From Collinsella sp. (GTDB lineage Bacteria; Actinomycetota; Coriobacteriia; Coriobacteriales; Coriobacteriaceae), in assembly GCA_018382125.1 (NCBI GenBank), contig JAGZQO010000006.1:1-64000 (forward strand): a stretch of 64,000 bases of DNA, read 5' to 3'. The notes under the pieces were generated by a model. That model had not been told where the DNA came from. It did not search any database and saw nothing but the letters and a program-made list of their open reading frames with translations. Positions 41,854-49,899 of the stretch are shown piece after piece. Both the position numbers and the translations under genes were made by a program. Within the stretch, counting starts at the first letter, position 1. The number at the start of each line of letters is the position of its first letter.

Positions 41854-43137
41854 ATGCTTGATATCAAGTTTGTTCGCGAGAACCCCGATGCCATCGATGT
41901 CGCCATGGCTAACCGCCAGACGTCTTGGGATCGCGAGAAGTTCTTTGAGCTCGACGACGAGCGTCGTGCCGTCATCACCGAGGTCGAGGAGCTCCAGGCC
42001 ACGCGCAACGCCGAGTCCAAGAAGATCGGCGCCCTGATGAAGGAGGGCAAGAAGGACGAGGCCGAGGCCGCCAAGGAGGCCGTGCGCGCCGTCAACGAGA
42101 AGATTGACGGTCTGGCCGAGCGCCGCGCCGCCCTCGAGCGGGAGCAGTACGACTTCATGGCTCACCTGCCCAACATTCCGTGCGAGGCCACGCCGTACGG
42201 CAAGGACGAGGACGAGAACATCGAGCGTCGCCGCTGGGGCACCCCGCGCGAGTTCGACTTCGACTTTAAGCCGCACTGGGACCTGGGCACCGATCTGGAC
42301 ATCCTCGACTTCGAGCGCGGCAACAAGCTCTCCGGCAGCCGCTTCACCGTTCTCGGTGGCGCCGGCGCCCGCCTGGAGCGCGCCCTTATCAACTTCTTCC
42401 TGGACACGCATACGAGCCGTGGCTTTAAGGAGTGGTGGCCGCCTATCGTCGTCAAGCGTCAGACCATGTTCGGTACGGGCCAGCTGCCCAAGTTCGAGGA
42501 CGACGCCTATCACGTCTCGGGCGACAACTTCCTGATCCCCACCGCCGAGGTCGTGCTCACCAACCTGCACGCCGGCGAGGTCCTCGACGCCGACACCCTG
42601 CCGCGCCGCTACACCGCCTTCACCCCCTGCTTCCGCGAGGAGGCCGGTTCCGCCGGTCGCGACACCCGCGGCATCATCCGTCAGCACGAGTTCGACAAGG
42701 TCGAGATGGTCAAGTTCGCTAAGCCGGAGGAGTCCGACGAGGAGCTCGAGAGCATGACCGCCGAGGCCGAGTACCTGCTGCAGCAGCTGGGCCTTCCGTA
42801 TCGCGTGATTAGCCTGTGCACCGGCGACTTGGGCTTCTCTGCCCGTCAGACCTACGACGTCGAGGTCTGGCTGCCGAGCTACAACGCCTACAAGGAGATC
42901 AGCTCCTGCTCCAACTGCGGCGACTTCCAGGCCCGCCGCGCCAACATCAAGTACCGCGACCCCGAGAACTTCAAGGGTTCGCGTTACCTGCACACCCTTA
43001 ACGGTTCCGGCCTGCCGGCTGGTCGTACCATGGCCGCTATTCTGGAGAACTACCAGAACGCCGACGGCACCATCACGATCCCCGAGGTCCTGCGTCCTTA
43101 CATGGGTGGTCTCGAGAAGATCGAGCCGATCGCGTAA
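41854..43137 (+). CDS. serS: Seryl-tRNA synthetase
   Basis: A 427-residue class II synthetase. The N-terminal long coiled-coil arm (about 30-100) binds the tRNA-Ser variable arm. Motif 2 region is TPCFREEAGSAGRDTRGIIRQHEFDKVEMVKF. Motif 3 is HTLNGSGLPAGRTMAAILENYQ. LDIKFVRENPDAID is a typical N-terminus. GGAGGA lies 6 bases before ATG 41854. The in-frame ATG at 41827 is unlikely. Confidence 0.96.
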   Translation: MLDIKFVRENPDAIDVAMANRQTSWDREKFFELDDERRAVITEVEELQATRNAESKKIGALMKEGKKDEAEAAKEAVRAVNEKIDGLAERRAALEREQYDFMAHLPNIPCEATPYGKDEDENIERRRWGTPREFDFDFKPHWDLGTDLDILDFERGNKLSGSRFTVLGGAGARLERALINFFLDTHTSRGFKEWWPPIVVKRQTMFGTGQLPKFEDDAYHVSGDNFLIPTAEVVLTNLHAGEVLDADTLPRRYTAFTPCFREEAGSAGRDTRGIIRQHEFDKVEMVKFAKPEESDEELESMTAEAEYLLQQLGLPYRVISLCTGDLGFSARQTYDVEVWLPSYNAYKEISSCSNCGDFQARRANIKYRDPENFKGSRYLHTLNGSGLPAGRTMAAILENYQNADGTITIPEVLRPYMGGLEKIEPIA

Positions 43138-43163
43138 GTTGGCTGCATAGGGGATATGCAAGG

Positions 43164-43192
43164 GCGCTCCTTCGGGGGCGCCTTATTTCGTG
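43164..43192 (+). terminator. serS terminator
   Basis: AGGGCGCTCC/GGGGGCGCCTT stem with TTC loop, followed by a short T-rich stretch (TTATTTC). Confidence 0.65.
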
Positions 43193-43237
43193 CGCAGGTC
43201 CATACCATGCCGTGCGGACAGCTCAATAGAAAACACA

Positions 43238-43251
43238 CGAACAACTGTTCT
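43238..43251. promoter_or_regulatory. LexA-type SOS box
   Basis: CGAACAACTGTTCT matches the Gram-positive LexA consensus CGAAC-N4-GTTCG at all but the last base. It lies 60 bases before the gene at 43311 and overlaps the expected -35 position of a -10 TATGCT (43272-43277). Confidence 0.65.
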
Positions 43252-43310
43252 GTATACAGCCATCTACCTGCTATGCTTTTGCTAAATAAGAGCGAGAGAA
43301 AGGGGACGCG

Positions 43311-43688
43311 ATGGAGTTGTTTGATGATCGGGTGGTTTTGTTTGAGAGCGACGAGGGCGGGGAGTACCTGCTTGTAACGTGTGAGCCGTCTGGCATGGGC
43401 GGCCTGGTGGTTCGGCAGACGAGTGAGGGTCCGTTGACACAATGGTGCTTTGAGGAGTCGCCGCATGTGGTCGAGACCTTTGTGACGCACGAGGGACTTG
43501 TGGCGCTGGAGCACTTCTATGGAGTTGGGACTTCCAACCAGGTCGCGCGCATGCTGAGCATCTCGTTTGCCGAATATGATTGTGCCCAGCGGGTGAGATC
43601 GCTCCTGAGGGAACTTGATGCTAAGTTCGACGTGATCGAAAAGCCAATCGATCGTACGGGGAACGGCGGTATATGCGGAGCAGCGTGA
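43311..43688 (+). CDS. Hypothetical protein downstream of an SOS box
   Basis: A 125-residue soluble protein I do not recognise. It begins MELFDDRVVLFESDEGGEYLLVTCEPSG, contains HVVETFVTHEGLVALEHFYGV, and has a C-terminal helix RVRSLLRELDAKFDVIEK. No TM helix or obvious catalytic motif is visible. GAAAGGGG precedes the ATG. The SOS box suggests induction by DNA damage. It stands alone, next to the tRNA-Arg region. Confidence 0.7.
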   Translation: MELFDDRVVLFESDEGGEYLLVTCEPSGMGGLVVRQTSEGPLTQWCFEESPHVVETFVTHEGLVALEHFYGVGTSNQVARMLSISFAEYDCAQRVRSLLRELDAKFDVIEKPIDRTGNGGICGAA

Positions 43689-43723
43689 CAAAACTGCGTT
43701 CCACAAAAAAGTTTGAGATTGTG

Positions 43724-43753
43724 CTTGACTCCAATAAGCTAAAGTGGTTTTAT
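43724..43753 (+). promoter_or_regulatory. Promoter of the first tRNA-Arg
   Basis: TTGACT (43724-43729) with a weaker -10 TTTTAT (43748-43753) after 18 bases. Confidence 0.55.
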
Positions 43754-43765
43754 ATGTCTTGCGCT

Positions 43766-43842
43766 GCGGCGTTACCTCAGCTGGATAGAGGGTCTGACTA
43801 CGAATCAGAACGTCATAGGTTCGAATCCTATACGCCGCACCA
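43766..43842 (+). tRNA. tRNA-Arg (ACG), copy 1
   Basis: Acceptor GCGGCGT/ACGCCGC, anticodon stem TCTGA/TCAGA with loop CTACGAA (ACG), T-loop TTCGAAT and encoded CCA. Identical to copies 2 and 3. Confidence 0.97.
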
Positions 43843-44120
43843 ATTGAAATTGAAAGCCTCCGGCAACGGGGGCTTTTCTTTTACGTCGGCACTGCATGGA
43901 TTCGAACCTCGGTCGAGGCGCGGGCGTAAAGAAAACGCGGAGCGTTTTTAGCCCGCGGGCGAGCGCGCCGGCAGGCGGGCGAAGCCGGTGCGGATCCGCG
44001 AAGCGGATGCGCGGAATCCTATACGCCGCACCAATTGAACTTGAAGCCTCCGGCAACGGGGGCTTTTCTTTTACGCCGGCACCGCACGGATTCGAACCTC
44101 GGTCGAGGCGCGAGCATCTT
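43823..44120 (+). repeat. tRNA-Arg 3'-tail duplication with hairpin insert, locus 1
   Basis: The tail plus terminator at 43823-43883 recurs at 44014-44073, 191 bases on. The 130-base insert starts with the inverted T-arm GGATTCGAACCT (43898-43909) and GGTCGAGGCGC. Hairpins GAAAACGC-GGA-GCGTTTTT, CGCCGGC/GCCGG and GCGGATCCGC follow. After the second tail the inverted T-arm appears again (44089-44101) and is then cut off. Confidence 0.85.
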
Positions 44121-44155
44121 AATCATCACTTCGTAAAATTTTTCCAAATTGTCGC

Positions 44156-44184
44156 TTGACCCATCGAGGGGTCACGTGCATAAT
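44156..44184 (+). promoter_or_regulatory. Promoter of the second tRNA-Arg
   Basis: TTGACC (44156-44161), 17 bases, CATAAT (44179-44184). Confidence 0.75.
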
Positions 44185-44196
44185 AATCCGTGCGTT

Positions 44197-44273
44197 GCGG
44201 CGTTACCTCAGCTGGATAGAGGGTCTGACTACGAATCAGAACGTCATAGGTTCGAATCCTATACGCCGCACCA
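44197..44273 (+). tRNA. tRNA-Arg (ACG), copy 2
   Basis: Identical to copy 1, with encoded CCA. It is followed only by a simple terminator (AGCTCCC/GGGAGCT, TTTTC) with no hairpin insert. Confidence 0.97.
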
Positions 44274-44389
44274 AATGATTTTAAAGCTCCCGGCAACGGG
44301 AGCTTTTCTTATATCGCGATGCGTCGAGGATCGCATCAAGTGGTCTAAATGAGTAAAAATCAAATTCAATAACTTTTTTTGAAAAACGC

Positions 44390-44418
44390 TTGACCTTTAT
44401 TCAGTCCATGTGCATAAT
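44390..44418 (+). promoter_or_regulatory. Promoter of the third tRNA-Arg
   Basis: TTGACC (44390-44395), 17 bases, CATAAT (44413-44418). Confidence 0.75.
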
Positions 44419-44430
44419 AATCAATAAGTC

Positions 44431-44507
44431 GCGGCGTTACCTCAGCTGGATAGAGGGTCTGACTACGAATCAGAACGTCATAGGTTCGAATCCTATACGC
44501 CGCACCA
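44431..44507 (+). tRNA. tRNA-Arg (ACG), copy 3
   Basis: Identical to copies 1 and 2, with encoded CCA and its own promoter. Confidence 0.97.
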
Positions 44508-44780
44508 TTTGAACTTAAAGCCTCCGTCGACGGGGGCTTTTCTTTTATGGAAACGCCCCATGGATTCGAACCTCGGTCGAGGCGCGGGCGATAAGAAAAC
44601 GCGGAGCGTTTTTAGCCCGCGGGCGAGTCCGCCGGCAGGCGGGCGAAGCCGGTGCGGATCCGCGAAGCGGATGCGCGGAATCCTATACGCCGCACCATTT
44701 GAACTTGAAGCCTCCGTCGACGGGGGCTTTTCTTTTATGGAAACGCCCCATGGATTCGAACCTCGGTCGAGGCGCGGGCG
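44488..44780 (+). repeat. tRNA-Arg 3'-tail duplication with hairpin insert, locus 2
   Basis: Segment 44488-44590 (tRNA tail, terminator, inverted T-arm and first hairpin half) repeats at 44678-44780, 190 bases on, with a single base change noticed. Between them are the same three hairpins as at locus 1. The DNA from 44781 to 44882 holds the leader of the next gene and shows nothing else. Confidence 0.85.
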
Positions 44781-44882
44781 TGAAGCGGACGATTTCTTAT
44801 CGACTCGTGTAAGATTCCGAGTAGGTATCGCGGCCTATCCGCGACCGCTCCTTCTCTAGACGACCGATCAGGGTGATATTTC

Positions 44883-47324
44883 GTGGCAGAGCGTCCGACA
44901 TACAAGCTCAGGTTTCTCGATCCCAAGAAGCGCTTTCCGGCGATGCCCGAGCAGCCTGCGGGACGCTCATATGGCGTGGTCTGGAAACTCTTTGGCGAGG
45001 ATCAGCATGAATCTTGTTATGTCGTCGAGTTCGTTGGCAAAAGTCATGTGTCGCTTTTGGGCTACGTAAGCGTTTCGGGTGAGGTGTACAAGGTGGACCG
45101 CCCCGTCAGCGAGGCTCCGCTGCCCAACGATCCCGACATGGAACTGGTCCTTGACGAGTCGGATTCCAGTATTGGTGAGATTATGGTAAGGAAAGCCAAC
45201 GGTGCAATGCGCGCGTGTGCGCAAACTGCCGGCTCTCCCGAAGGCCCCATGCGCGAGCAGTCCGACCACGAGACATGGAATTCGACCCGCGCCCTTCCTT
45301 ACGGTGAGTTCATGGCCTCGATGTTCTTGCGCTACGTGATATTTGCCAACTCCGAAAGCGCTATTGTGAACACGGCGGACGCCGGCGGACTCGACGAGGG
45401 TATGCAAAACGTTGTCGACAAGATCAAGCTCGTAAAGTTGCCCGAGCCGGTCGAGGTGTTTTTGGGCTTTAACACGGCACCGCTCCCCGATGCTATCGAG
45501 ACGCTGCTTTACCGCGTTGACCATGCCGAGAATCCGAGCGGTATCGAGCGCTATGCCGCCGCCCTTATGAGCGAAATTGACTTGCCCCGCCTGCGCACCA
45601 TCGCTGCTAAGTCCGAGATGAGCCTGGCTCGCATTGATCGCTCAAAGATTTTCTATCTCAATTTTGATCGTAGCCTGTTGGACCAGGACGAGATTGACAT
45701 GCTGCTTGCCATCGAGTGCCGTCTCAACCGCCTCTCCGGCATCCTTGAGCGCATCGGGGCCGGATTGGCCCCTGCGGCATCCTCGCCGAGCCTTGAGGGC
45801 TGCGCGCTCTTTGATGCGTGGCATATCGCCAAGACGACCAACGATGTTCCCCGACTGCTCGATACGGCTTCGAGCGATAACCCGTGGGCCAAGCCGGGAA
45901 CGGTTTCGTGCCAGCCGGGCGGCGAGTGGGACGTGCGCACCCGTTTTGCGCGAATCGTTGAGGCGCTCAACGTGGTCACGCGGCTCGACTATACCTATCG
46001 GGCAAACGTTGCCGAGGGGATTATGCTCGTTCGGTTTGGGCAGTCTGTCGTTGATGCCATGCTGCAACGTGAATACGACGCTCAGGATGACGCCTGGCGC
46101 GAGCTGGACGAGGACACGCGCGCGATCTGGGCCGCGGAGCACGATGCGCGCGTGGCACTCACACTTGCGGCAGCGTGTTTTGCCGCGGGCACCTGCATCA
46201 CGCGCTGCTATGTGCAGATTGCTGCTCCCGACAGTGAGCAGGGCGAGCGCGTTGTCACAACGTATTTCTTTGGGCGCGCGGCCTATCTGGCCGATTGCGT
46301 GCCTGTCGCCAAGGATCTTGAGAGCATGGACATGGACGATATGCCGTGCAAGCGTGTGCTTGAGGCGTATGAGTCAACCGCTCCGGAGACGATTGAGCCT
46401 GCGGAGGTTCATGCTCGTCCGCGTGATGACCATCGCACGCTGCCGCCGGCGCTGCGCGATCTGCTGCTTGCCGATACGGCTGACGAGTTGGAGGTCATGG
46501 AAGAGGACGACGACCCATACGTGGCCCGTGTTGTTGAATTGCGCGAGCAGGCAAAAGTCGACCGTACAGGTGCTTTTGAAGGCTTTTCTCGTCTTGTCGA
46601 GGAGTTGGAGGCTAAGTGCGCCGTCGCCGAGCTTTTGGCGACAGGTCCGGTTCAAACGCAGTTTTGCGATAACCAGCTGGTGCGCATGGTGCTACCGGTG
46701 TTGGAAGAAGACCGCTCTGTGCGAATCCTTCGTGCGCCCGATGCACTGTACTTTGCCCAGCACGAGATCTGCAGCTTTTACGCCGAGCAAGAGGACTTTG
46801 AACGAGCACTGCCCGAGGTGCGCCATCTTTACGATCTGGCACGCTCGTCCATGCAATCGCACTTTGCGCTCATCAACGTGCTTGCGCGTCTGGAGCGCTT
46901 TGACGAGATTATCGAGGTGGCGCGCCACGGCCTACGTATTGCCAGCGATCGTTCTGCAATCGGCTACCTGTTCTATCGCTTGGCGTTTGCCTATTGGAAT
47001 TGCGATCAGCTCGACCTAGCGCTGGCTTGTTACCGTCTGGTGCCGCGCGGTGAGGAATCGGGCAGTAGTGCGCTGGAAGAAATGCAGGGCCTTATGAATG
47101 AGATGGGCGTCAGCGAGCCTCCGACGTTCGAGGAGGCGGTCGAGACCATCCGCAAGGCTGGACTCGAGCTGCCGCCAGTGTCCGCCGTGACGAATCAGCT
47201 GGCAGATGCCGCTGTGCAACTGGTCGACAACGGCTTCTTTTTCCTGGCACGCGGTTGCATCTTCCAAATGTGGCGCACCATGGGCAACGACGAGCTCGGC
47301 TCCCTCAACCGCTCGCTGGGGTAG
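44883..47324 (+). CDS. Large TPR-containing hypothetical protein
   Basis: An 813-residue cytoplasmic protein that I do not recognise. The N-terminal third is a mixed fold (KLRFLDPKKRFPAMPEQP, YVSVSGEVYKVDRPV). The middle is helical and Ala-rich, with DDAWRELDEDTRAIWAAEHDARVALTLAAACF. The C-terminal part (about 590-760) carries tetratricopeptide-like helices, such as YFAQHEICSFYAEQEDFERALPEVRHLYDLAR and YLFYRLAFAYWNCDQLDLALACYRLV in separate repeats. A scaffold role is plausible. GTG start with GGGTGAT upstream. No signal peptide or TM helix is seen. Confidence 0.7.
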   Translation: MAERPTYKLRFLDPKKRFPAMPEQPAGRSYGVVWKLFGEDQHESCYVVEFVGKSHVSLLGYVSVSGEVYKVDRPVSEAPLPNDPDMELVLDESDSSIGEIMVRKANGAMRACAQTAGSPEGPMREQSDHETWNSTRALPYGEFMASMFLRYVIFANSESAIVNTADAGGLDEGMQNVVDKIKLVKLPEPVEVFLGFNTAPLPDAIETLLYRVDHAENPSGIERYAAALMSEIDLPRLRTIAAKSEMSLARIDRSKIFYLNFDRSLLDQDEIDMLLAIECRLNRLSGILERIGAGLAPAASSPSLEGCALFDAWHIAKTTNDVPRLLDTASSDNPWAKPGTVSCQPGGEWDVRTRFARIVEALNVVTRLDYTYRANVAEGIMLVRFGQSVVDAMLQREYDAQDDAWRELDEDTRAIWAAEHDARVALTLAAACFAAGTCITRCYVQIAAPDSEQGERVVTTYFFGRAAYLADCVPVAKDLESMDMDDMPCKRVLEAYESTAPETIEPAEVHARPRDDHRTLPPALRDLLLADTADELEVMEEDDDPYVARVVELREQAKVDRTGAFEGFSRLVEELEAKCAVAELLATGPVQTQFCDNQLVRMVLPVLEEDRSVRILRAPDALYFAQHEICSFYAEQEDFERALPEVRHLYDLARSSMQSHFALINVLARLERFDEIIEVARHGLRIASDRSAIGYLFYRLAFAYWNCDQLDLALACYRLVPRGEESGSSALEEMQGLMNEMGVSEPPTFEEAVETIRKAGLELPPVSAVTNQLADAAVQLVDNGFFFLARGCIFQMWRTMGNDELGSLNRSLG

Positions 47325-47373
47325 GCGAAGCCTCCAAGGAGGAAAGGATGCTAGGCAATTAGAAAATTTCCTC

Positions 47374-47402
47374 TTGCCCATCCTTGGCTGTTTGGTTACT
47401 AT
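47374..47402 (+). promoter_or_regulatory. tRNA-Ser promoter
   Basis: TTGCCC (47374-47379), 17 bases, TACTAT (47397-47402). Confidence 0.65.
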
Positions 47403-47416
47403 AGAACGGCTGTTAC

Positions 47417-47507
47417 GGAGAGCTGACCGAGAGGCCGAAGGTGCTCGCCTGCTAAGCGAGTATGCCCCAAAAGGGCATCTGGGGTTCGAATCCCCAGCTC
47501 TCCGCCA
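47417..47507 (+). tRNA. tRNA-Ser (GCT)
   Basis: Acceptor GGAGAGC/GCTCTCC, anticodon stem CTCGC/GCGAG with loop CTGCTAA (GCT), long variable arm TATGCCCCAAAAGGGCATC, T-loop TTCGAAT, encoded CCA. Confidence 0.96.
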
Positions 47508-47521
47508 GTTTAACTTTAAAG

Positions 47522-47549
47522 AAGGGTCCCATCGGGGGCCCTTTTTTAT
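47522..47549 (+). terminator. tRNA-Ser terminator
   Basis: AAGGGTCCC/GGGGCCCTT stem (one G-U pair) followed by TTTTTTATT. Confidence 0.85.
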
Positions 47550-47563
47550 TATCGAGAAAGGGC

Positions 47564-47580
47564 GCTGGGGATTCGAACCC
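47564..47580. repeat. Inverted copy of the tRNA-Ser T-arm
   Basis: Seventeen bases here are the exact complement of 47482-47498 in tRNA-Ser (GGGTTCGAATCCCCAGC). It sits after the terminator, as in the tRNA-Phe and tRNA-Arg units, but no hairpins or second tail follow. Confidence 0.75.
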
Positions 47581-47582
47581 TC

Positions 47583-47615
47583 AAAAAAGGAGGCATCCTT
47601 TCGGACACCTCCTTT
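47583..47615 (-). terminator. Terminator of the D,D-carboxypeptidase gene
   Basis: On the minus strand a 13-bp stem AAAGGAGGTGTCC/GGATGCCTCCTTT (two G-U pairs) with a GAAA loop is followed by a T-run. Confidence 0.85.
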
Positions 47616-47639
47616 CAGCGAGTGTATTGTTCTTCGACC

Positions 47640-48980
47640 TTACACCTCGGGTGCCTTGGCTACGGTCTCGCTCTCGGCTGTGAGCGGGCGGTTGTCGATG
47701 CGGCGGCCCAAGCGATCGAGCTTCACAAGGAGCCACTCAATGGGATTCGGCCCTGCGCCTTCCTCGTCAGCAACCAGGTCCATGACGGCGATCTTGGTGC
47801 CGTCCTGCTTGAGTGTAACGCTGCCCACCTTGTCGCCCACATGCACCGTGCCCGAAAGATCGTCGTGGCTAACCTTTTCGGTCACCTCGCCGGCAAGGGA
47901 AAACACGGTCGCTTGCGCCGTAGGATCGGCGAGTGTGGCGTCGATCGTCTTATCCGTCCAGTCGGTTTGGCCAATGCGCGCCATAAGCGGGTTGCCGTTG
48001 GCGGTCTTTTCCTGCGTGTTGGCGATCGCGACCGTCACCTTGTGACCGTAGTACCAATTGGCAAGGGTTGCGGTATCGGTAAAGCGCTGGTCGGTGGTGG
48101 TGGAGTTCAAAACGACGGTGTAGATCTCGTCGCCATCGCGGTTGTAGGCACTCGTAAAGCAATAGCCCGCGTCGTCGGTGGTGCCGGTCTTGCCGCCGAT
48201 GTTGCCATCTTGGCCCAGCAAATAGTTATGCGTGTCCATGGAATGCGAATGGTCGGTGCCGTCGGCGCCCGTGACCTCGATCCAGGAATCCTCGCTCGCT
48301 ACGATCTCGCGGATCGTGTCGTTTTTCATGGCCTCCTGCATCATCAGCGCTACGTCGTGTGCGGTTGAGTGCATATCGCCAGCCCACTCATCAAAGTCCA
48401 GACCATGCGGGTTTTCAAAAAGCGTACCGGTGCAGCCGAGCTTCTTAGCGCGCTCGTTCATGGCCTTCACAAATGTGGCCTCGGCGTCTTTGGTCTTAGG
48501 GTCGATCTTCTTGCCCACATATTCGGCGAGCACGATGGCGGCGTCGTTGCCCGAGGGAATCATCAGGCCGCGCAGTGCCTGCTCAACGGTAAGCTCGTCG
48601 CCTTCGAGCAAGCCGGCGGTCGAATTACCCACGGTGGCTGCGGCGTTGCTCACCGTGACCTTCTCGTCCATCTTACAATTCTCGACGGTTAGGATTGCGG
48701 TCATGACCTTGGTGATCGAGGCGATTTTGACCTGCTCATCGGCGTCGCGGGCATAGTAGACGGTGCCGTCTTTGCCCATGACGAGGGCATTGGTCGCATC
48801 GATATCGGGCAGGTTTTCGGCCGTGATGCCGCGCGCATCGGCGGTTTTGCCGCAAACATTGTCGGTCGTGAGCACTTGGGCGCCGGCGACGGTGGGCGCG
48901 CCAGCGGCAAGGGCGATAGCGCAGACAAAGCTGGCGGCAAGCTGGGCTGAGCGCTTTGCAAAAGAGGTGAGGGACTTCAC
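47640..48980 (-). CDS. D-alanyl-D-alanine carboxypeptidase (peptidase S11, PBP5-like)
   Basis: A 446-residue penicillin-binding protein that trims peptidoglycan stem peptides. A signal peptide (AKRSAQLAASFVCAIALAAGAPTVAGA) is followed by the S11 core: SxxK as SITK (about residue 88), SGN in IPSGNDAAIVLAEYVG and KTGTTDDAGY. A C-terminal PBP5 domain (TEKVSHDDLSGTVHVGDKVGSVTL) follows, with no clear membrane anchor. I chose GTG 48980 because the -10 TATACT (49020-49025, minus strand) lies upstream of it, excluding longer frames. Divergent from a VanRS-like two-component system. Confidence 0.9.
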   Translation of the reverse strand: MKSLTSFAKRSAQLAASFVCAIALAAGAPTVAGAQVLTTDNVCGKTADARGITAENLPDIDATNALVMGKDGTVYYARDADEQVKIASITKVMTAILTVENCKMDEKVTVSNAAATVGNSTAGLLEGDELTVEQALRGLMIPSGNDAAIVLAEYVGKKIDPKTKDAEATFVKAMNERAKKLGCTGTLFENPHGLDFDEWAGDMHSTAHDVALMMQEAMKNDTIREIVASEDSWIEVTGADGTDHSHSMDTHNYLLGQDGNIGGKTGTTDDAGYCFTSAYNRDGDEIYTVVLNSTTTDQRFTDTATLANWYYGHKVTVAIANTQEKTANGNPLMARIGQTDWTDKTIDATLADPTAQATVFSLAGEVTEKVSHDDLSGTVHVGDKVGSVTLKQDGTKIAVMDLVADEEGAGPNPIEWLLVKLDRLGRRIDNRPLTAESETVAKAPEV

Positions 48981-49177
48981 GGATTTCGCTTTCGACGGGA
49001 TGGTCTCTTCTGGAACTAGAGTATATCGTTTGCCGGCGTCGGCGATCATCGCGTGCGTGCGTGGCCCACATCCGCGCCCGAACGGGCGCAAGGGTGCTTA
49101 AGGCCGACTTAATCACCCACGCTTGTTGTGTGTGGCGTGTGCAGCCCCGGGCATAATGGAGCGCGAGAGGAGCACGC

Positions 49178-49873
49178 ATGAACGAGCGCATTTTGGTAGT
49201 TGATGACGAGAAGGCCATCGCCGACTTGGTTGGTATCTACCTTACAAAAGAGGGCTTTGATGTCCAGATTGCCTATAGCGGGGCCGATGCCGCCAAGGCA
49301 ATCTTGGAGCAGGAGTTCGATCTGGCGCTGCTGGATGTCATGCTGCCCGATATCGATGGGTTTGAGCTGCTGCGTACGATCCGTTCCAGCCATACCTATC
49401 CCGTGATCATGCTGACGGCGCGCGATGCCCAGCAAGACAAGATCGAGGGCCTTTCGCTTGGCGCGGACGATTACGTGGTTAAGCCGTTCCGTCCGCTGGA
49501 GCTCATCGCGCGCGTGCACGCTCAGCTTCGCCGCTACACCAGCTACGGTAGCCGTGCACAGGCGGCCGAGTCGCCGACCATTCAGCTCGACGGCTTGGAG
49601 ATCAACCGCGATGCTCGTTCCGTAACGGTGGACGGTTCACCGGTACGCCTCACACCCACCGAGTATTCAATCTTGCTGTATCTGGTCGAGCATCGCGGCA
49701 GCGTGGTGGCCGTGGAGGACCTGTTCCGCGCGGTATGGAACGAGGACTTTATGCCCGGCTCCAACAATACGGTGATGGTGCACATTCGCCATTTGCGCGA
49801 AAAGATCGGCGACGACGCACAAAAGCCGCGCTTTATCAAAAACGTCTGGGGCGTCGGCTACATCATCGAATAA
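49178..49873 (+). CDS. OmpR/VanR-family response regulator
   Basis: A 231-residue regulator. The receiver has acidic pocket DDEKAI, phosphoacceptor DVMLPD (Asp about 51), conserved TARDAQ and Lys in VVKPFRP. A winged-helix DNA-binding domain follows (RLTPTEYSILLYLVEHRGSVVAVEDLFRAVW, NNTVMVHIRHLREKIGDD). The overall pattern is close to VanR. The sensor kinase starts 27 bases downstream. The divergent D,D-carboxypeptidase is a plausible target. Confidence 0.92.
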   Translation: MNERILVVDDEKAIADLVGIYLTKEGFDVQIAYSGADAAKAILEQEFDLALLDVMLPDIDGFELLRTIRSSHTYPVIMLTARDAQQDKIEGLSLGADDYVVKPFRPLELIARVHAQLRRYTSYGSRAQAAESPTIQLDGLEINRDARSVTVDGSPVRLTPTEYSILLYLVEHRGSVVAVEDLFRAVWNEDFMPGSNNTVMVHIRHLREKIGDDAQKPRFIKNVWGVGYIIE

Positions 49874-49899
49874 CGCTTTTCGCTTGTGAGGATCTTGAT

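Noticed and set aside
43766..44700. Five tRNA-Arg genes
   Set aside because: Only three are complete. The segments at 44014 and 44678 are tails without D- and anticodon arms.
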